Source: Verticillium longisporum
Lineage: Eukaryota > Ascomycota > Sordariomycetes > Glomerellales > Plectosphaerellaceae
Reading direction: 5' to 3'
NCBI GenBank assembly: GCA_019188255.1
Contig: JAETXT010000007.1
Coordinates: forward strand, 3,720,001-3,784,000
Length of the DNA stretch: 64,000 nt
Of the stretch, positions 44,776 through 56,084 are shown one piece after another (position 1 is the stretch's first letter; every line of letters starts with the position of its first letter). The notes below the pieces were generated by a model. That model saw only the letters and a program-made list of their open reading frames with translations, searched no databases and was not told where the DNA came from. A program made the translations under genes and the position numbers.

Positions 44776-47700
44776 ATGAGCTCCGCCGCCGATGTCTCGG
44801 CCGGCGCCGCCAGTGTGCGGCTCCGTCAGAAACCGGCTCCTTCTCCATCTTCCAATCAGCAATCGGAGCCTGCAGCTCAGCACGAGTCGGATCAGAAGCA
44901 GAAGAAGACTTTTGGTCGAACACCCGACGGCACAGGTGCGTAACTCTGCAATCTCACGAAAACCAACGACCACATCTGTGAAAACCCAATGAACCCCACT
45001 CTAACCTAAACCCCCCATGCTGCAGTCTTCACCGTTCCCACGACCCATGACATGGTGTCCCAGCTCCTGGATCCCCGGCAGCCCAAAAATCTTTCCGACG
45101 TTCTCGTGCTCGCGTTCCTTGGTGGCATGATCGCCATCGCATACCTCCTTCCTTGGGGTCTGAAGCGGCCTGTTTTCGCCCTCATCTTTCTCTTCTGGAG
45201 AGCGTCCTACAACATTGGCATCGGTTACCTCCTGACTATTCAGTCCCAGCACCGTCGTCTGGAAACCTGGGCCACGCGATGGAAGCTTTTTGAGCACCCA
45301 AGCACTGGCAAACAGCCCAGGCCTTGGCTGTCCTACACCCTCAAGCGTGAGCCCGAGGCCAAGATTCCCGAAGACTACGAGTTCGAGAAGGCCCCCATGG
45401 AGTACAACACCTGGCTGACCTTCCGTCGCGTTGTTGACCTCATCCTCATGTGTGACTTCGTTTCCTACTGCCTGTTCGCCATCATCTGCGGTCACAAGCC
45501 TGAGGGCGAGAGCTTCATCATTGGCGCCGTGCGTTGGTCCATTGGCATTGGCCTCGTCCTCTTCAACCTGTGGGTCAAGCTCGATGCGCATAGAGTGGTC
45601 AAGGATTACGCCTGGTACTGGGGTGACTTCTTCTACCTTATCGACCAGGAGCTCACTTTTGACGGTGTCTTTGAGATGGCTCCCCACCCCATGTACTCCA
45701 TTGGCTATGCCGGTTACTACGGCATCTCCATGATGGCCGCGAGCTACGAGGTGCTGTTCATCTCCATCGTCGCTCATCTTGCTCAGTTCGCCTTCCTCGT
45801 CATCGTCGAGAACCCTCACATCGAGAAGACGTACAATCCGCCCCCACCCCGTAAGCGCACCATGTCCGGACATGAGGCCCAGCCCGCCGCCCTGGGCGGC
45901 TTCGAAGTCGCTGATGAAGTCGTGATTGATGCTACCGTGCCCCCAAGGAGGCGCCGTCCCAAGTTCACAACTTGCTCGGCCTGCACAATCTCGACCTCTT
46001 CCGGATCACCGACTACACAGTCATCATGCTGCCTCTCTACATGGCTCTGCTCACGATTGTCACGCCCTCTACTCCTCTGTACCAGGCCCTCTTCGCCGCC
46101 CACGCCGTCATCTGGCGCGCCTGGTACCACATTGGACTGGGGTACATCTTGACCGAGCAGTCCAAGCGCAAGATGTGGACGAGGCATTTCCTCAAGTTTG
46201 GCGAGAGCACCGCCGAGGGCTGGCAGCAGTGGAAGGGCATGTACCACGTCAGCATGGTCATGTGCTACACCTCGTTCGTTGCAGCCTGCTGGAAAATGTA
46301 CTCGACTCCCGAGGACTGGAACTACGGCTGGGTCCTGCTCTGGCACGTTCTCGGAGCCGGTCTTGTCGCGCTGCAGATCTGGACCGCTGTCAGCGTCTAT
46401 GACTCCCTCGGCGAGTTTGGCTGGTTCTTCGGTGACTTCTTCTATGACCACCAGGCCAAGCTGACCTACACGTCCATCTACCGTTTCCTCAACAACCCCG
46501 AGCGCGTGTTCGGCACCGCTGGGTTGTGGGGAGCTGCCCTTATCACATGGAGTCGAGCCATTTTCGTCATGGCCCTCTTCAGCCAGATCCTGACCCTAGG
46601 ATTCATCGCCTACGTAGAGAAGCCCCACATGCAGAAGATCTACGGCCGCAGCCTCCGTGAAGAGGCCGGCTTGACCAAGTTCATCAAACGATCGCTTCCG
46701 CCTCCTGTTCAGGGCTGGCAACGTGGTGTTGACAAGGTCCTGGACGACACGTCGCATTTCGTGGAGGACTTCCTCGAGGCCGCTCGTCCCAAGTTCACAT
46801 CAGGTGTCAAAACCATCGTGCGTGACACGACAGCCCTATTTAACACATATCCTGCACGCTTCACCATCACTAGGCTCTCACCCGACCTTGCTGGCTTCAA
46901 CCCTAAGCACTACTCTCTGGTGGTGGAGGGAACTCCGTCTAGTCTGTCCGCGGCCAACGAGCGTGCGACCGGCAAGGAGAGCGTCACGGCCCGGTTTCCT
47001 CATCGGGTCGAGACGCTCATGTTCGAGTATGGTGCACCTCTCAAGGTGAAGTGGCAAGCCCCCGCGAATCACGGCAGCAAGGACTGGATCGGTCTGTACA
47101 TGGTCACAGACAATCACTCGCGAGAGGCTACTGAGGTTCCCTCCCTCGGTCGCTGGGTGCCTACCACCCCCGGCCAGTATGACGCCACCGCCGACAAGGC
47201 CATCCTCGCTCCCGACCATCCCGTCTCCTCCGACGGCTCGACTACTCTCGTCGAAGGCGAGGTTGTGTTTGAGGGTGACCGCCTCTGGTGGACGTCCGGC
47301 GTGTTTGAATTCCGCTACCACCACAATGGCAAGCACAACGTCATGACCATATCTCAGCCCTTTGAGGTTCGTATCGGCCGCTTCGACGAAGAAGATGTTG
47401 AGGTGGCTCGCTGGGCGTCTACGAGAAGGCCGTTGAGCGGGCCTTGTTGCCTCTTGTGCGAAACTGCCTCGACCGCGATCCGGACATTGCGCCCACGACG
47501 GTCGACGAGCCCTTTGGCGCGCACGTTGAGCGGGACAGCAAGTATGCGAAGCGTGTTGTGTATGCCATTCACCAGGCATTCGGTGTTGAGTTTGCACCGG
47601 CCGTTGTGCCGGCGGATGGCAATGTAAAGAAACTGGCGTGGCGAATTTGCCACGCGAAGCAAGTCTTGGTAGGTCTCGCGATTCGTGACTTGCAACATCA

Positions 47701-47782
47701 GGTCGACTAACGTGTTCAGGCGTCCTACAGCATGTCTCCATCCAAGGGAACGACAACGCCATTAGAGAAGGTCGAAGCATAG
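44776..47782 (+). CDS. CHO2: Phosphatidylethanolamine N-methyltransferase (CHO2)
   Basis: Catalyses the first S-adenosylmethionine-dependent methylation of phosphatidylethanolamine on the way to phosphatidylcholine; endoplasmic reticulum membrane. Predicted length about 955 residues. Exons: 44776-44935, 45026-47668 and 47720-47782; the last encodes the short family-like end [19 protein letters not shown]. There are two membrane methyltransferase modules, the first with [15 protein letters not shown] and the second with [18 protein letters not shown] and several helices, then a soluble C-terminal region ([36 protein letters not shown]). Two frame breaks: the C run 45940-45944 is one base short ([12 protein letters not shown] expected), and one base is missing near 47405-47411 before [16 protein letters not shown]. 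Both flanks are conserved, so I treat the gene as intact. No other PC-pathway gene is nearby. Confidence 0.94.
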
Positions 47783-49574
47783 CGTTGCATGAACAGCATC
47801 TGCAAAGAGAGGCGGAGTCCAGCATAGAGTAGCAACAACGAAAAGAAAATGATACCAGCGCGAAGATTCAGTGGCCAGTTTTGGGTAGGAGTAGAAAGAA
47901 TCAAGTTGAATTCTGGTTTTTTTTCGCTGGTCCGTGAATTGTACTGACCATGCCCCCCTCTGAACAAAGCGCCCTGTTCCCTCACGCACTTGTCTTCCTG
48001 TAATGCTTCCGATTAAAACAACCAGCGCGGAGCCGATCTCCCATTTAGGCCAAAGCTCGTGCCGGACGGGCCGGCCATTGTGGACGGATCTCAAGTTGCG
48101 CCTAAAGGCCTGGTTAATCTCCTCGCCGGCCGGATCCCCGCATGGTCTTCGGCCTGCTGAGCAGATTACCCGGCGCCCAGTGCTGCCTTTCTCCGGCAGC
48201 TCAGGCCACGATGTCACTCCCCTCACTGCCCCCTTGCTCAGCGTTCCCGAGGCCCAGCCGGTAGGATAATGTCGAACTACCGGAGTGCATTTACCCAGGG
48301 GATGTGATGAGACGGCGACGCTGCAGGTCGGCGGACGGACCGGCACACGTCTTTACATCTTTGGGTGAGGCTGTCCTTTAGTCCAATACTGGGCGTCTTA
48401 AGGCTTTGGTGAGAAGGGTCAAGGTGGGTGTCTGGTACTTCCAAAAATGTAAGACAGCGCACCGCGTGTTGTGACTTGGGGGGTTCAGCAGGGCGGACGG
48501 CTGAGCATGGCATGCCAGGATCCGTCGCGATTCGTGCATTTGTATTTCGTTGTACACTACACTGAGAAGTTGCGATGCAATGGAAAGTAGGGGGGTGGTG
48601 GCAAGCGTCTGGGCTAGGGGTGTGCGCATTGTTTCTTCTTCTTTTTTTCGATGAACGATACACCGGCACAATGCAACGACGGAGAGTCGTCTTTCCTGAC
48701 TTGGCGCTTGTTTGCAGCGACGACAAGGAGCTTTCTCCCCTCCCTTCTCTGTCTGAAGCTATGCTGTCACTCCTTTGTTGGTTGAAACTGGCAGGCTTGA
48801 ATAGGGCCGGATCGGGGCGAGGCGTTGATTCATCCTCCCGTCATGATGGATTCGTGGAACTCGAAACTGGTCGGCATGCGAGGGCCAGGGACCCCGTGAC
48901 GAGCAGCCGTTCTCGTTTCGAGCGGGCCCGTTAACTGCTTTGGGAAGCCTCCATGTGACACTGCGCGTGGCGGGGCGGCAGTGCTTGTTGTTGAGATACC
49001 GCGATCGACTTTTCGGGCACACTATCGACGGTAGCTTCATGTTTGATAGATTGGGTGTGTTCCGGAACCGGCAGGCAGCCTGTGTCAGCCTTTTGGGGGG
49101 GGAGGCGATCACCGTCTGGGTAGATGGAAGACGATCCACAATGCTTGTTCTCTAGAAGGGGGTGCAAATCGCGAACCTGACCGTTCGATTGACCTTTCAG
49201 GTGCACCCCCAGGGGGTTCTTGGAGAGCATCTTTCCTTTCACCTTCATTCACTCTGAATTCTTTCTAGATATAAGAGGTTCTGCATTCTCAAGCTATTCT
49301 AAGGCCCTGGGCGAGGCACTACATCTAGCTGAATTGTCCGTCACGGTTGTGCTGATGGATGTCTTTCTCGGTTTGAACCCTCTACTCCGTCCCCCTGTTG
49401 CAGACCCACGGCCCCTTATCTGGACACCCAGACATTATATTGGAGAGAACCTTAAAGACTCAAGCTCTATGGCACAACAATGACTATTTACTCTGCACGA
49501 AAGCCCTCAAGCGTCATCCCGTCATCCCTCGTAAACATGAAGTATTGACATGAATTCCCTCGCGTCCGCCTCCT
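47783..49574. other. Convergent region between CHO2 and the EthD gene
   Basis: Two genes converge across 1.8 kb. No protein-like frame or RNA gene is seen. T and G runs (around 47928 and 49094) are the only low-complexity elements. Confidence 0.5.
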
Positions 49575-50215
49575 CTACGCATACGAGTCGAACAGCTGCT
49601 GGAACTTGATGCGCGCGGCGTCGTCTCCCACCCAGACGTCCCTCGCCCTATCGACGACCTCGACGTGGTTGCCGATGTATGTCGCGACCATGCCGTTGCC
49701 CGGCGCCGACTTGTCGATGAAGACGTGCTCGTCGGGCTCAACGACGGCGGTGTAGTACGGGTGCGAGAGCATGGCGCCGAGGACCTCGGGCGCCTCGTAT
49801 AGGAACATGGCGATGCCGTCAAAGTCGACGAACTCGTTCGACGCGGGCTCCGCGGCGCCGGCTACGGTGGCGGGGATCTTGCCTCCGACCTGGACCTGAG
49901 GGTTGGGGACATGCGTTAGAAGGAAAGATCTTCAAAGCTCGACAACGTGACGACGGAACAAGAAGAGGGGAGAGGGGCTATGGCGGTTGCTTTTACCTGC
50001 TGGTAGCGGCTGATGTTGAAGTGCGCGGCCAGGGGCGCGACCCTCGGCGCGTGCTGCGTCTGCCAGTAGTCCCAGAACTCCTGGCGCGTGAAGTCTGGGT
50101 GGCGCTTCACGTAGATCACCATCTGCAGGAGGCCGGTGTTGCTCTTGCACGTGGCGAGCGTGGCGCCGACGAGTGCTGCCGCCGCGACGGCGAGCATCGA
50201 GTTGAAGCGGGCCAT
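49575..50215 (-). CDS. Secreted EthD-domain protein
   Basis: Predicted 179-residue protein with exons 50215-49997 and 49895-49575; the 101-bp intron (gtaaaa..ccctcag) joins in phase 0. The first ~22 residues form a signal peptide (MARFNSMLAVAAAALVGATLA). The mature part fits the EthD/dimeric alpha-beta barrel family: LLQMVIYVKRHPDFTRQEFW, then HAPRVAPLAAHFNISRYQQ, a middle strand ending IAMFLYEAPEVLGAMLSHPYY, and EPDEHVFIDK. Family members include monooxygenase/dehydratase-like enzymes acting on aromatic or polyketide substrates. The exact reaction cannot be told from sequence. A signal peptide is uncommon for this family, whose members are usually cytosolic. No frameshift is seen. There is no polyketide gene nearby. 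Confidence 0.82.
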
Positions 50216-51513
50216 TGCTTTTTCTTCGAGGGATGTGACGGTGATCCGTTGGTTGGGGCTGACAGGTTCTAGGGGAATATTGGCAAGCAGACAGTTTGGA
50301 CACGTGGGAGACGAGGAATCATGGGAAATTACAGAGTGCAACGGGGTGGCTTTTGATAGTCCTAACGCCGAGCTGTGTGATATTCGTCGGGACAGGGGCG
50401 AGTGTGCTTGTTGATCGTCACTTGCAGAATGACAGGGCTAGATGCAGAGCTGAGGCATGGGTTGACAAAAGACTGACCATGTACTGCACAATCGGCGGCA
50501 TCCGACAACAAGGGGCATCGCCGAGCGGAGAGGAGTGTCTTCTTATGGCTCTTTCGGTCTGAACACGGTGACGATGGCTCTGATGTGGCCTTCACATTGT
50601 CTTCCTCATCAAAATTTCCAGCTCCATTGCAGGCCACAGAGGGGCCGTCAAATGTTGACGACCGGAATCTCAATTCGTTCGTCTTAACAGTGAGCATAGT
50701 GACAAGCTTTTAGGCCCGCAACACAACTTGAACGCAACGGCGGACTGAAGGTCTGAAGAAATCTTGCTATCATCAACAAATCCCGCTTTGACAGCGGGTT
50801 TTCGCGGTCGCCCAAGGTCCAGAATACATATAGGACCCTGATTCCACCCCCGGCCTTCACCCCGGCCGAAATGCCGGGAAGAGACGCCGGAAACAGGGGC
50901 TGGCTGTTCCGGTCTCCGACAACCCCTGCGCTCTGGGGCTTGAAGAACCAACTGTATACAAAATTGCCAACAGTGCTGCTTTCTTGGCCTTTGGTTGGGC
51001 CGCGAGTCAACAACCCCTGACACGACATGGCAAGACGGGAATGACAATAATTGCTTTGAGACGTACTTGTGGGCTCCTTCGGCTGGCGAAGGGCAATCTC
51101 TTGTGCGTAAATTTTAATCCCTTGGCTGCCGCTGCGCGGCGCAGCAGCGGCATTCGTCCAATGCAGGAGGTGCCGTTGTGCTGATCGCATCTGGGAGACC
51201 AACGGTCACGAAAACTCAACAGCATCTACCCTTGTTTTGGTATCAACCTAGTGGTCGACATGAGGAAGACTCTCGACATGGATTTGGACTTCGTTCCCAG
51301 GGTGCACAGCGAGAGATTCAACCAGTGTCATGGGTTGGTTCTTCAGGAGGATTTCGACCACAGGGAAGTCGTGGCGATCTGTTCCCCCAAAACTAGGTCC
51401 TGAGCCACGAACCTCATAAACCCTGAGATGTCTTCATTCTACTACTGTCTTGGCTTGCCTATCGTCTGCATCTATCTTGTCAGCGTCTCTTTCGGCGTGC
51501 AGCAATCAACGTC
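50216..51513. promoter_or_regulatory. Divergent promoter region of the EthD gene and the Pth11-like gene
   Basis: The start codons of two divergent genes are 1.3 kb apart, so both promoters lie here. No palindrome patch of the TAGGTA family and no coding frame is evident. Confidence 0.5.
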
Positions 51514-53067
51514 ATGTCCTTTCCAGTGACCAACGGTGTCACGACTTTCATACCACTGCCGGACGGTTATGAAGTGGATTTTGACAAACCTCGGCTGCAG
51601 AACGTGGTCGACCACTATTTCATTTTTGGCGTACTCGGATCCGTGGCGCTCGTTTGCTTGACGCAGAGGCTGTACACGAAGCAGGCTCTGGCGGGCGGCT
51701 TGCAAGTTGACGATGGTCAGTCTCCCTTCCTACGTCAGGCGCTCTGGTTCTCGTCTGGCACTAACCGGTGGCATCTACAGTCTTGATTACGTTTGCATGG
51801 GTACGCGAAAAACATGTTGCGCGAAGATGAACTGCAGTGATTAACTCGAAGGCAGGCGGCCTCCGTGGTGATGCAGTCGGTCCAGATCTGTAAGTCACGT
51901 TTGGCTTCCCACCTAGCGCTGTCGTACGATGGCTAAACCCCCTGACCTCAGGGTCCATTACACATGGTGGTTTGGGGCATCATGCTTGGGAAATGCCAAT
52001 CGATGTATTCGAAAAGCACATGCTGGTAAAGCGTCCCACCTTTCAAAGTCCTGTTTGACTCCAAGCTAACAATGGCGGCTGGCAGAGTTCTTACATTGCC
52101 GCCCCGATCTTCATCACCTGTAATGGCCTCAGCAAAACCTCACTCCTAACACTATACCTTCGAATATCCCCGCAGAGGTGGTTCAATATCATCATCTGGT
52201 CTGCCATCGCCATGGTTGCCAGCTACACCGTCACCATTGCGGGACTGCTCCTTTTCGGACGCAGGCCGATCCGGTCTGCGTGGGACCCTTACTTTACGGG
52301 AAAATGTGTCGACTTTCCCATGGTATACATTGCTATCGCTGTAGCCAACATTGTGTCCGACGTTGTTCTTTTTGTGACACCAATCCCGACAATCATCAAA
52401 TTGAAGATGCCACTGGTTCAAACAATTGGGGCGGGCATCATGTTTGGCGTCGGTTCGGTGTAGGACTTGCCCCTCAGTGTCCCGAACTAAATTGATTCTT
52501 GTTACTGACAGAACGAAAAGGACTGTAGCAACGTCGGTCGTGCGGATGGTATATCTTCCGTCTCTCCTCGGATCCTCTGACATTCCGTGGGTTGCTGCCC
52601 CCGCCAATGTTTGGTCGTAAGTCGCTGATTCTGGCGACCGGAAACGAAAGCAATGATTGAATGTACTGACACTATTCAGTTTCGTGGAGGTCAGTCTCTT
52701 CATCATACGCGGTTCGATGCCCACGTTCCGAAAGTTCTTGAAACGCTTCGCCCCCAAGCTCATGGGCTCTTCGTACGGCACTTCTCGTCCCTCGCGATCG
52801 GCCAAATACGCCGACGGCTCGCAAGCCAAGCCATACTGGCAGCAACGAACGGGTTATGCGCAGTTTGACTCGGTCGAGATGGGAGGCTTAAGAGCCGATG
52901 ACGGGGAGCAGCAGGTCGGAGCAGGCAGCACCGTGGTGTCTGTAAGCGTCACTGCAAAGGACGTGAATGATAGGGGTGAAATGCGTGACGACACCAGCGA
53001 AGAGGGGATTCTGGCTAACAAAACTTTTGCCTATTCGAGGACATTCCAGGTCCAGTACGGTCGATAA
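51514..53067 (+). CDS. Seven-helix rhodopsin-domain (Pth11-like) membrane protein
   Basis: Predicted 398-residue integral membrane protein of the fungal rhodopsin-domain/Pth11-like group, without a CFEM domain. Seven exons: 51514-51715, 51781-51800, 51856-51889, 51952-52025, 52086-52459, 52512-52616 and 52680-53067. All six introns are GT-AG and the phases add up; the two micro-exons of 20 and 34 bases encode helix 2 (VLITFAWAASVVMQSVQI). The family signature GGLGHHAWEM follows. Helices are visible at YFIFGVLGSVALVCL, APIFITCNGLSKTSLLTLYL, NIIIWSAIAMVASYTVTI, VYIAIAVANIVSDVVLFV, TIGAGIMFGVGSV and VWSFVEVSLFIIRG, with a hydrophilic C-terminal tail of about 110 residues. Ligand unknown; the related Pth11 senses surface cues. 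No frameshift is needed. Confidence 0.85.
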
Positions 53068-54582
53068 ATAGGAAGCTCTTGCGATGAGGTTGATCTTGAG
53101 GACCCCGCGACGAGTGGAGCTGAGAATGACGATCCTCGAGTCGTGTCACGATCGACGACGGCGCGGTCCGCAATCCACGAGTGGATCGAATTCCCCGCCG
53201 CGATTCATCACTTCGATCTCATCGATTGACTGGGGTGCTGCTAAGATTGACTCTTGATCTATCGGCAGAGGAATGCGCACCCAGTTTATGGCCATTTGAC
53301 ATGCTGCTTCTTAGTCTGTCCCACGGCTCACAGGGCACGTCAGGACGAGTGATGCAGGTTCCGGTACCTCTTTGGGGGTCTTTTCGTTTTGGCAAGAGTT
53401 CGCGGGCTGACAGTTGATAGCCGGTAGCTGAGGCCGGTGCTCATTTAAATACTGTCCTTTGTGACACGAGGATCATCTGACGTACTTGCAAGAAGGAACC
53501 AGGGCTCTGTCAGAGTCGATTTGCTGTTTGAAACGATCCTAGGTATATCCTCTCGACTAGTGCAGAAAGGTCAGGGTTTTCGGACAATCATTGGGGGTTC
53601 ATTCATAAGACGCGATTTGTGCCCCCTTGTCGGATTTGGCACTCTCCTCCAGGCATTGGCCCCCGGGGGTCAGCTAGTTACCAGCGAGGTCCCCCAGTCC
53701 TTGATCATGCTGAGCATGGGACCCGACTGAAGAAAGCACCGAGTACCGAGCACCGAGCAACAGACTCGATGCAAGACAGCATGCGAGACTTCGTCACTTG
53801 ACCTCGTGGCGTGGAGGCGGCGAAGTTGCCGCTGATGTGCATACGCCCAGGCAGCCAGCTGCTGGCCTGCGATTGGGGGCAAAATACGAAAAGAGGAATG
53901 CCGCGGCGGGAAGAGTGCCTCTTGTCGACCGTTGTCGCGAGAGCGGATGCGGGACTAAGGCACTGTCGACGCTTGTATCTCTTGTCAACTAGCCATGCAC
54001 GGGAAGATGAGAAGATGGGACGAGGGGTGACGATCATGAACCGACTGGAGATGGGGGTAGACAGGGCGACTACCGGACAGGGATGGCCCCTGGCAAGCAC
54101 AGCACAATTTGGGGGAAGAGAAGGCACTTCCAGGCACCTGAGGAAGGGACCAAGGGGACCTGACACACACCTCTTTCCCCGCACGACCAGTAGCTAGCTG
54201 CATGATACCTGCCACCAGTAAAAACACGTCACTGTCTGTATCCAACCCAACCCAACGTCTGCGCGACCCTCCAGACCTTGGCCCAGATCGTGTCTTGATC
54301 CACTTCACCTAACCGCCTTCTTGTTTGACTCCGGATGCTCATACATACCTCCCCCAAAAGGGACCATTCAAGCTGAGCCCTCGCATCGTCTGATATCTGT
54401 CACTTTCCATTGCAGCTTGCATCGTTGTTGGCTGGCGTCGCCCACTGTTTCAGCGTCTTTCTTTCCATTGTCAGCTAAGGTACCTACCTAGGTACCTTCG
54501 CTTGCTGGCCGTCTTGCCAGCAGTCCTCTCTCGCCCTTTCTTCGACAACGACTGACCTTCCCCATCCGACTAGCCCTGATCA
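53068..54582. promoter_or_regulatory. Intergenic region upstream of the lactonase-like gene
   Basis: Both flanking genes are on the + strand. It includes the 3' region of the membrane-protein gene and the promoter of the next one, with a palindrome patch at 54477-54498. Several short frames show no domain. Confidence 0.5.
54477..54498. repeat. AAGGTACCTACCTAGGTACCTT palindrome patch
   Basis: A near-perfect 22-base palindrome of the TACCTAGGTA family, 85 bases before the start codon of the lactonase-like gene. It is the cleanest example in the window. Confidence 0.75.
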
Positions 54583-56084
54583 ATGACGATGAAGGCTGGA
54601 TCAGTCCCGAATTCTAATCCCACACCTCCCCAGTCTCTCCGCGACCGTCGTCGCCCTCTCTACACGGCCCCGTCTGTCCTCCTCAACTCTCTAACCCTGA
54701 CCCTGACCATCACCCTCCTCCGCCTCCACCCGGACGCATCACCGGCCTTCCTCGACATCCCCGGACGACCCCCCGCACGGGACGCTGCGGAATCAGTCAT
54801 CCTGTACGCCTCGTCGTACTCTGGCACCGTCACCGCCCTCAACCTCACCCTCACTTCAGATGGCAACGCCACTCTGCGCCTTGTGTCCGAGTCGAAGGCT
54901 TGCGCGCCGAGCCCCTCGTGGCTGACGCTCGATGCCAATGACTACTCAGTGCTCTACTGTACCGATGAGGGTCTGATGGCCGATCATGGTTCCGTATCTG
55001 CGTTCAATGTTTCCCACGGCAGGCTGACCCTGTTGGGGAAAGTTGACACTGTCATCGGGCCCGTGAGTGCTGTAAAGTACGGCGACGAAGGCAGAGGCCT
55101 GGCCGTTGCGCAATAGTATGCAGTCTCCCCCCCTCAAAGTCTCTATCAAGAGTCTGTGATGGCCTCAAACACTTGCTGACCTTACCAACCCTGCCAGCAT
55201 TGGCTCCTCGCTCACAACCATCAATGTGACAAGCCTCTCGGCCCTGACACTCCTCAACACCACAACCTTCACCCTCCCCTCACCAGGACCCGTGCCCTCC
55301 CGCCAGGAGGCACCTCATCCGCACCAAGTAGCCATCGACCCGACCGGCCGCTTCCTGCTTGTTCCAGACCTCGGCGCCGACCTCGTCCGGGTCTATCTTA
55401 TCGACCCGCCAACCCTCGCTCTCCATTCCATCGAGCCTCTCGTCACCGCTCCTGGGAGCGGGCCCCGCCATGTTGTCTTTTTCGAGTCTCCAACTGGAGT
55501 AACTTACCTCTATCTTGTCACCGAACTCGCAAACACGATCACTTCCTACGCCGTCTCGTACTTTGGTAACGACGAAATTCGCTTCGACCGCGTTTTTCAG
55601 TGTCCCACCCACGGCGCCGGCAATACGGTCCCTGAAGGTGCTGCCGCCGCAGAGATAGCCATTTCCGTGCGTTCTTGATCCCTTTGTCTATCAAATGCTT
55701 CTCTCCTCAAACATGTAGACTGACAAGAAGCAGCCGGACAATCGGTTCCTCACCGTCTCGTCCCGCAACGAGCGCTCCTTCATTATTCCTAGTCCCGACA
55801 CTGGCGCCGGTGATATCGAGTCCGACTCCCTCATCACCTACCTGATCAGCCCTGAGACGGGTGAACTAGTCTTTCTACAAAAGTTTCCTGCCGGCGGGCT
55901 CATCCCACGCCACTTCTCAATGAACGGGAACGGGTCGCTCGTTGCCGTTGCAGTCCAGCAGGATGGCCGGGTCGTTATCCTGAGGCGAAGTGTCGAGACG
56001 GGGCAACTCGAGAAGATTATTGCCAGTATCAAGCTCGAGGGAGAGGTGACGGCTATCGTTTTTGCCGACAAGAGTGGGGTTTAA
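54583..56084 (+). CDS. Seven-bladed beta-propeller, 6-phosphogluconolactonase-like protein
   Basis: Predicted 451-residue protein of the lactonase/3-carboxy-muconate cyclase-like propeller family. Exons: 54583-55115, 55198-55666 and 55731-56084, all with GT-AG introns and matching phases. Propeller-type strands recur: ESVILYASSYSGTVTALNLT, WLTLDANDYSVLYC, GSVSAFNVSHGRLTLLGKV, the conserved HPHQVAIDPTGRFLLVPDLG, GSGPRHVVFF, YLYLVTELANTITSYAV, RFLTVSSRNERSF, and the last blade IPRHFSMNGNGSLVAVAVQQ. Near the N-terminus a hydrophobic stretch (SVLLNSLTLTLTITLLRL, about residues 31-48) after basic residues looks like a signal anchor, so the protein may be membrane-attached or secreted. Substrate unknown; many fungal members are not true phosphogluconolactonases. 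No frameshift is needed. Confidence 0.85.

Noticed and set aside
28167..56084. Possible secondary-metabolite cluster (EthD protein, lactonase-like protein, membrane protein, Zn2Cys6 regulator)
   Set aside because: No polyketide synthase, peptide synthetase, terpene cyclase or transporter is present, and the genes are separated by long intergenic stretches and housekeeping genes.
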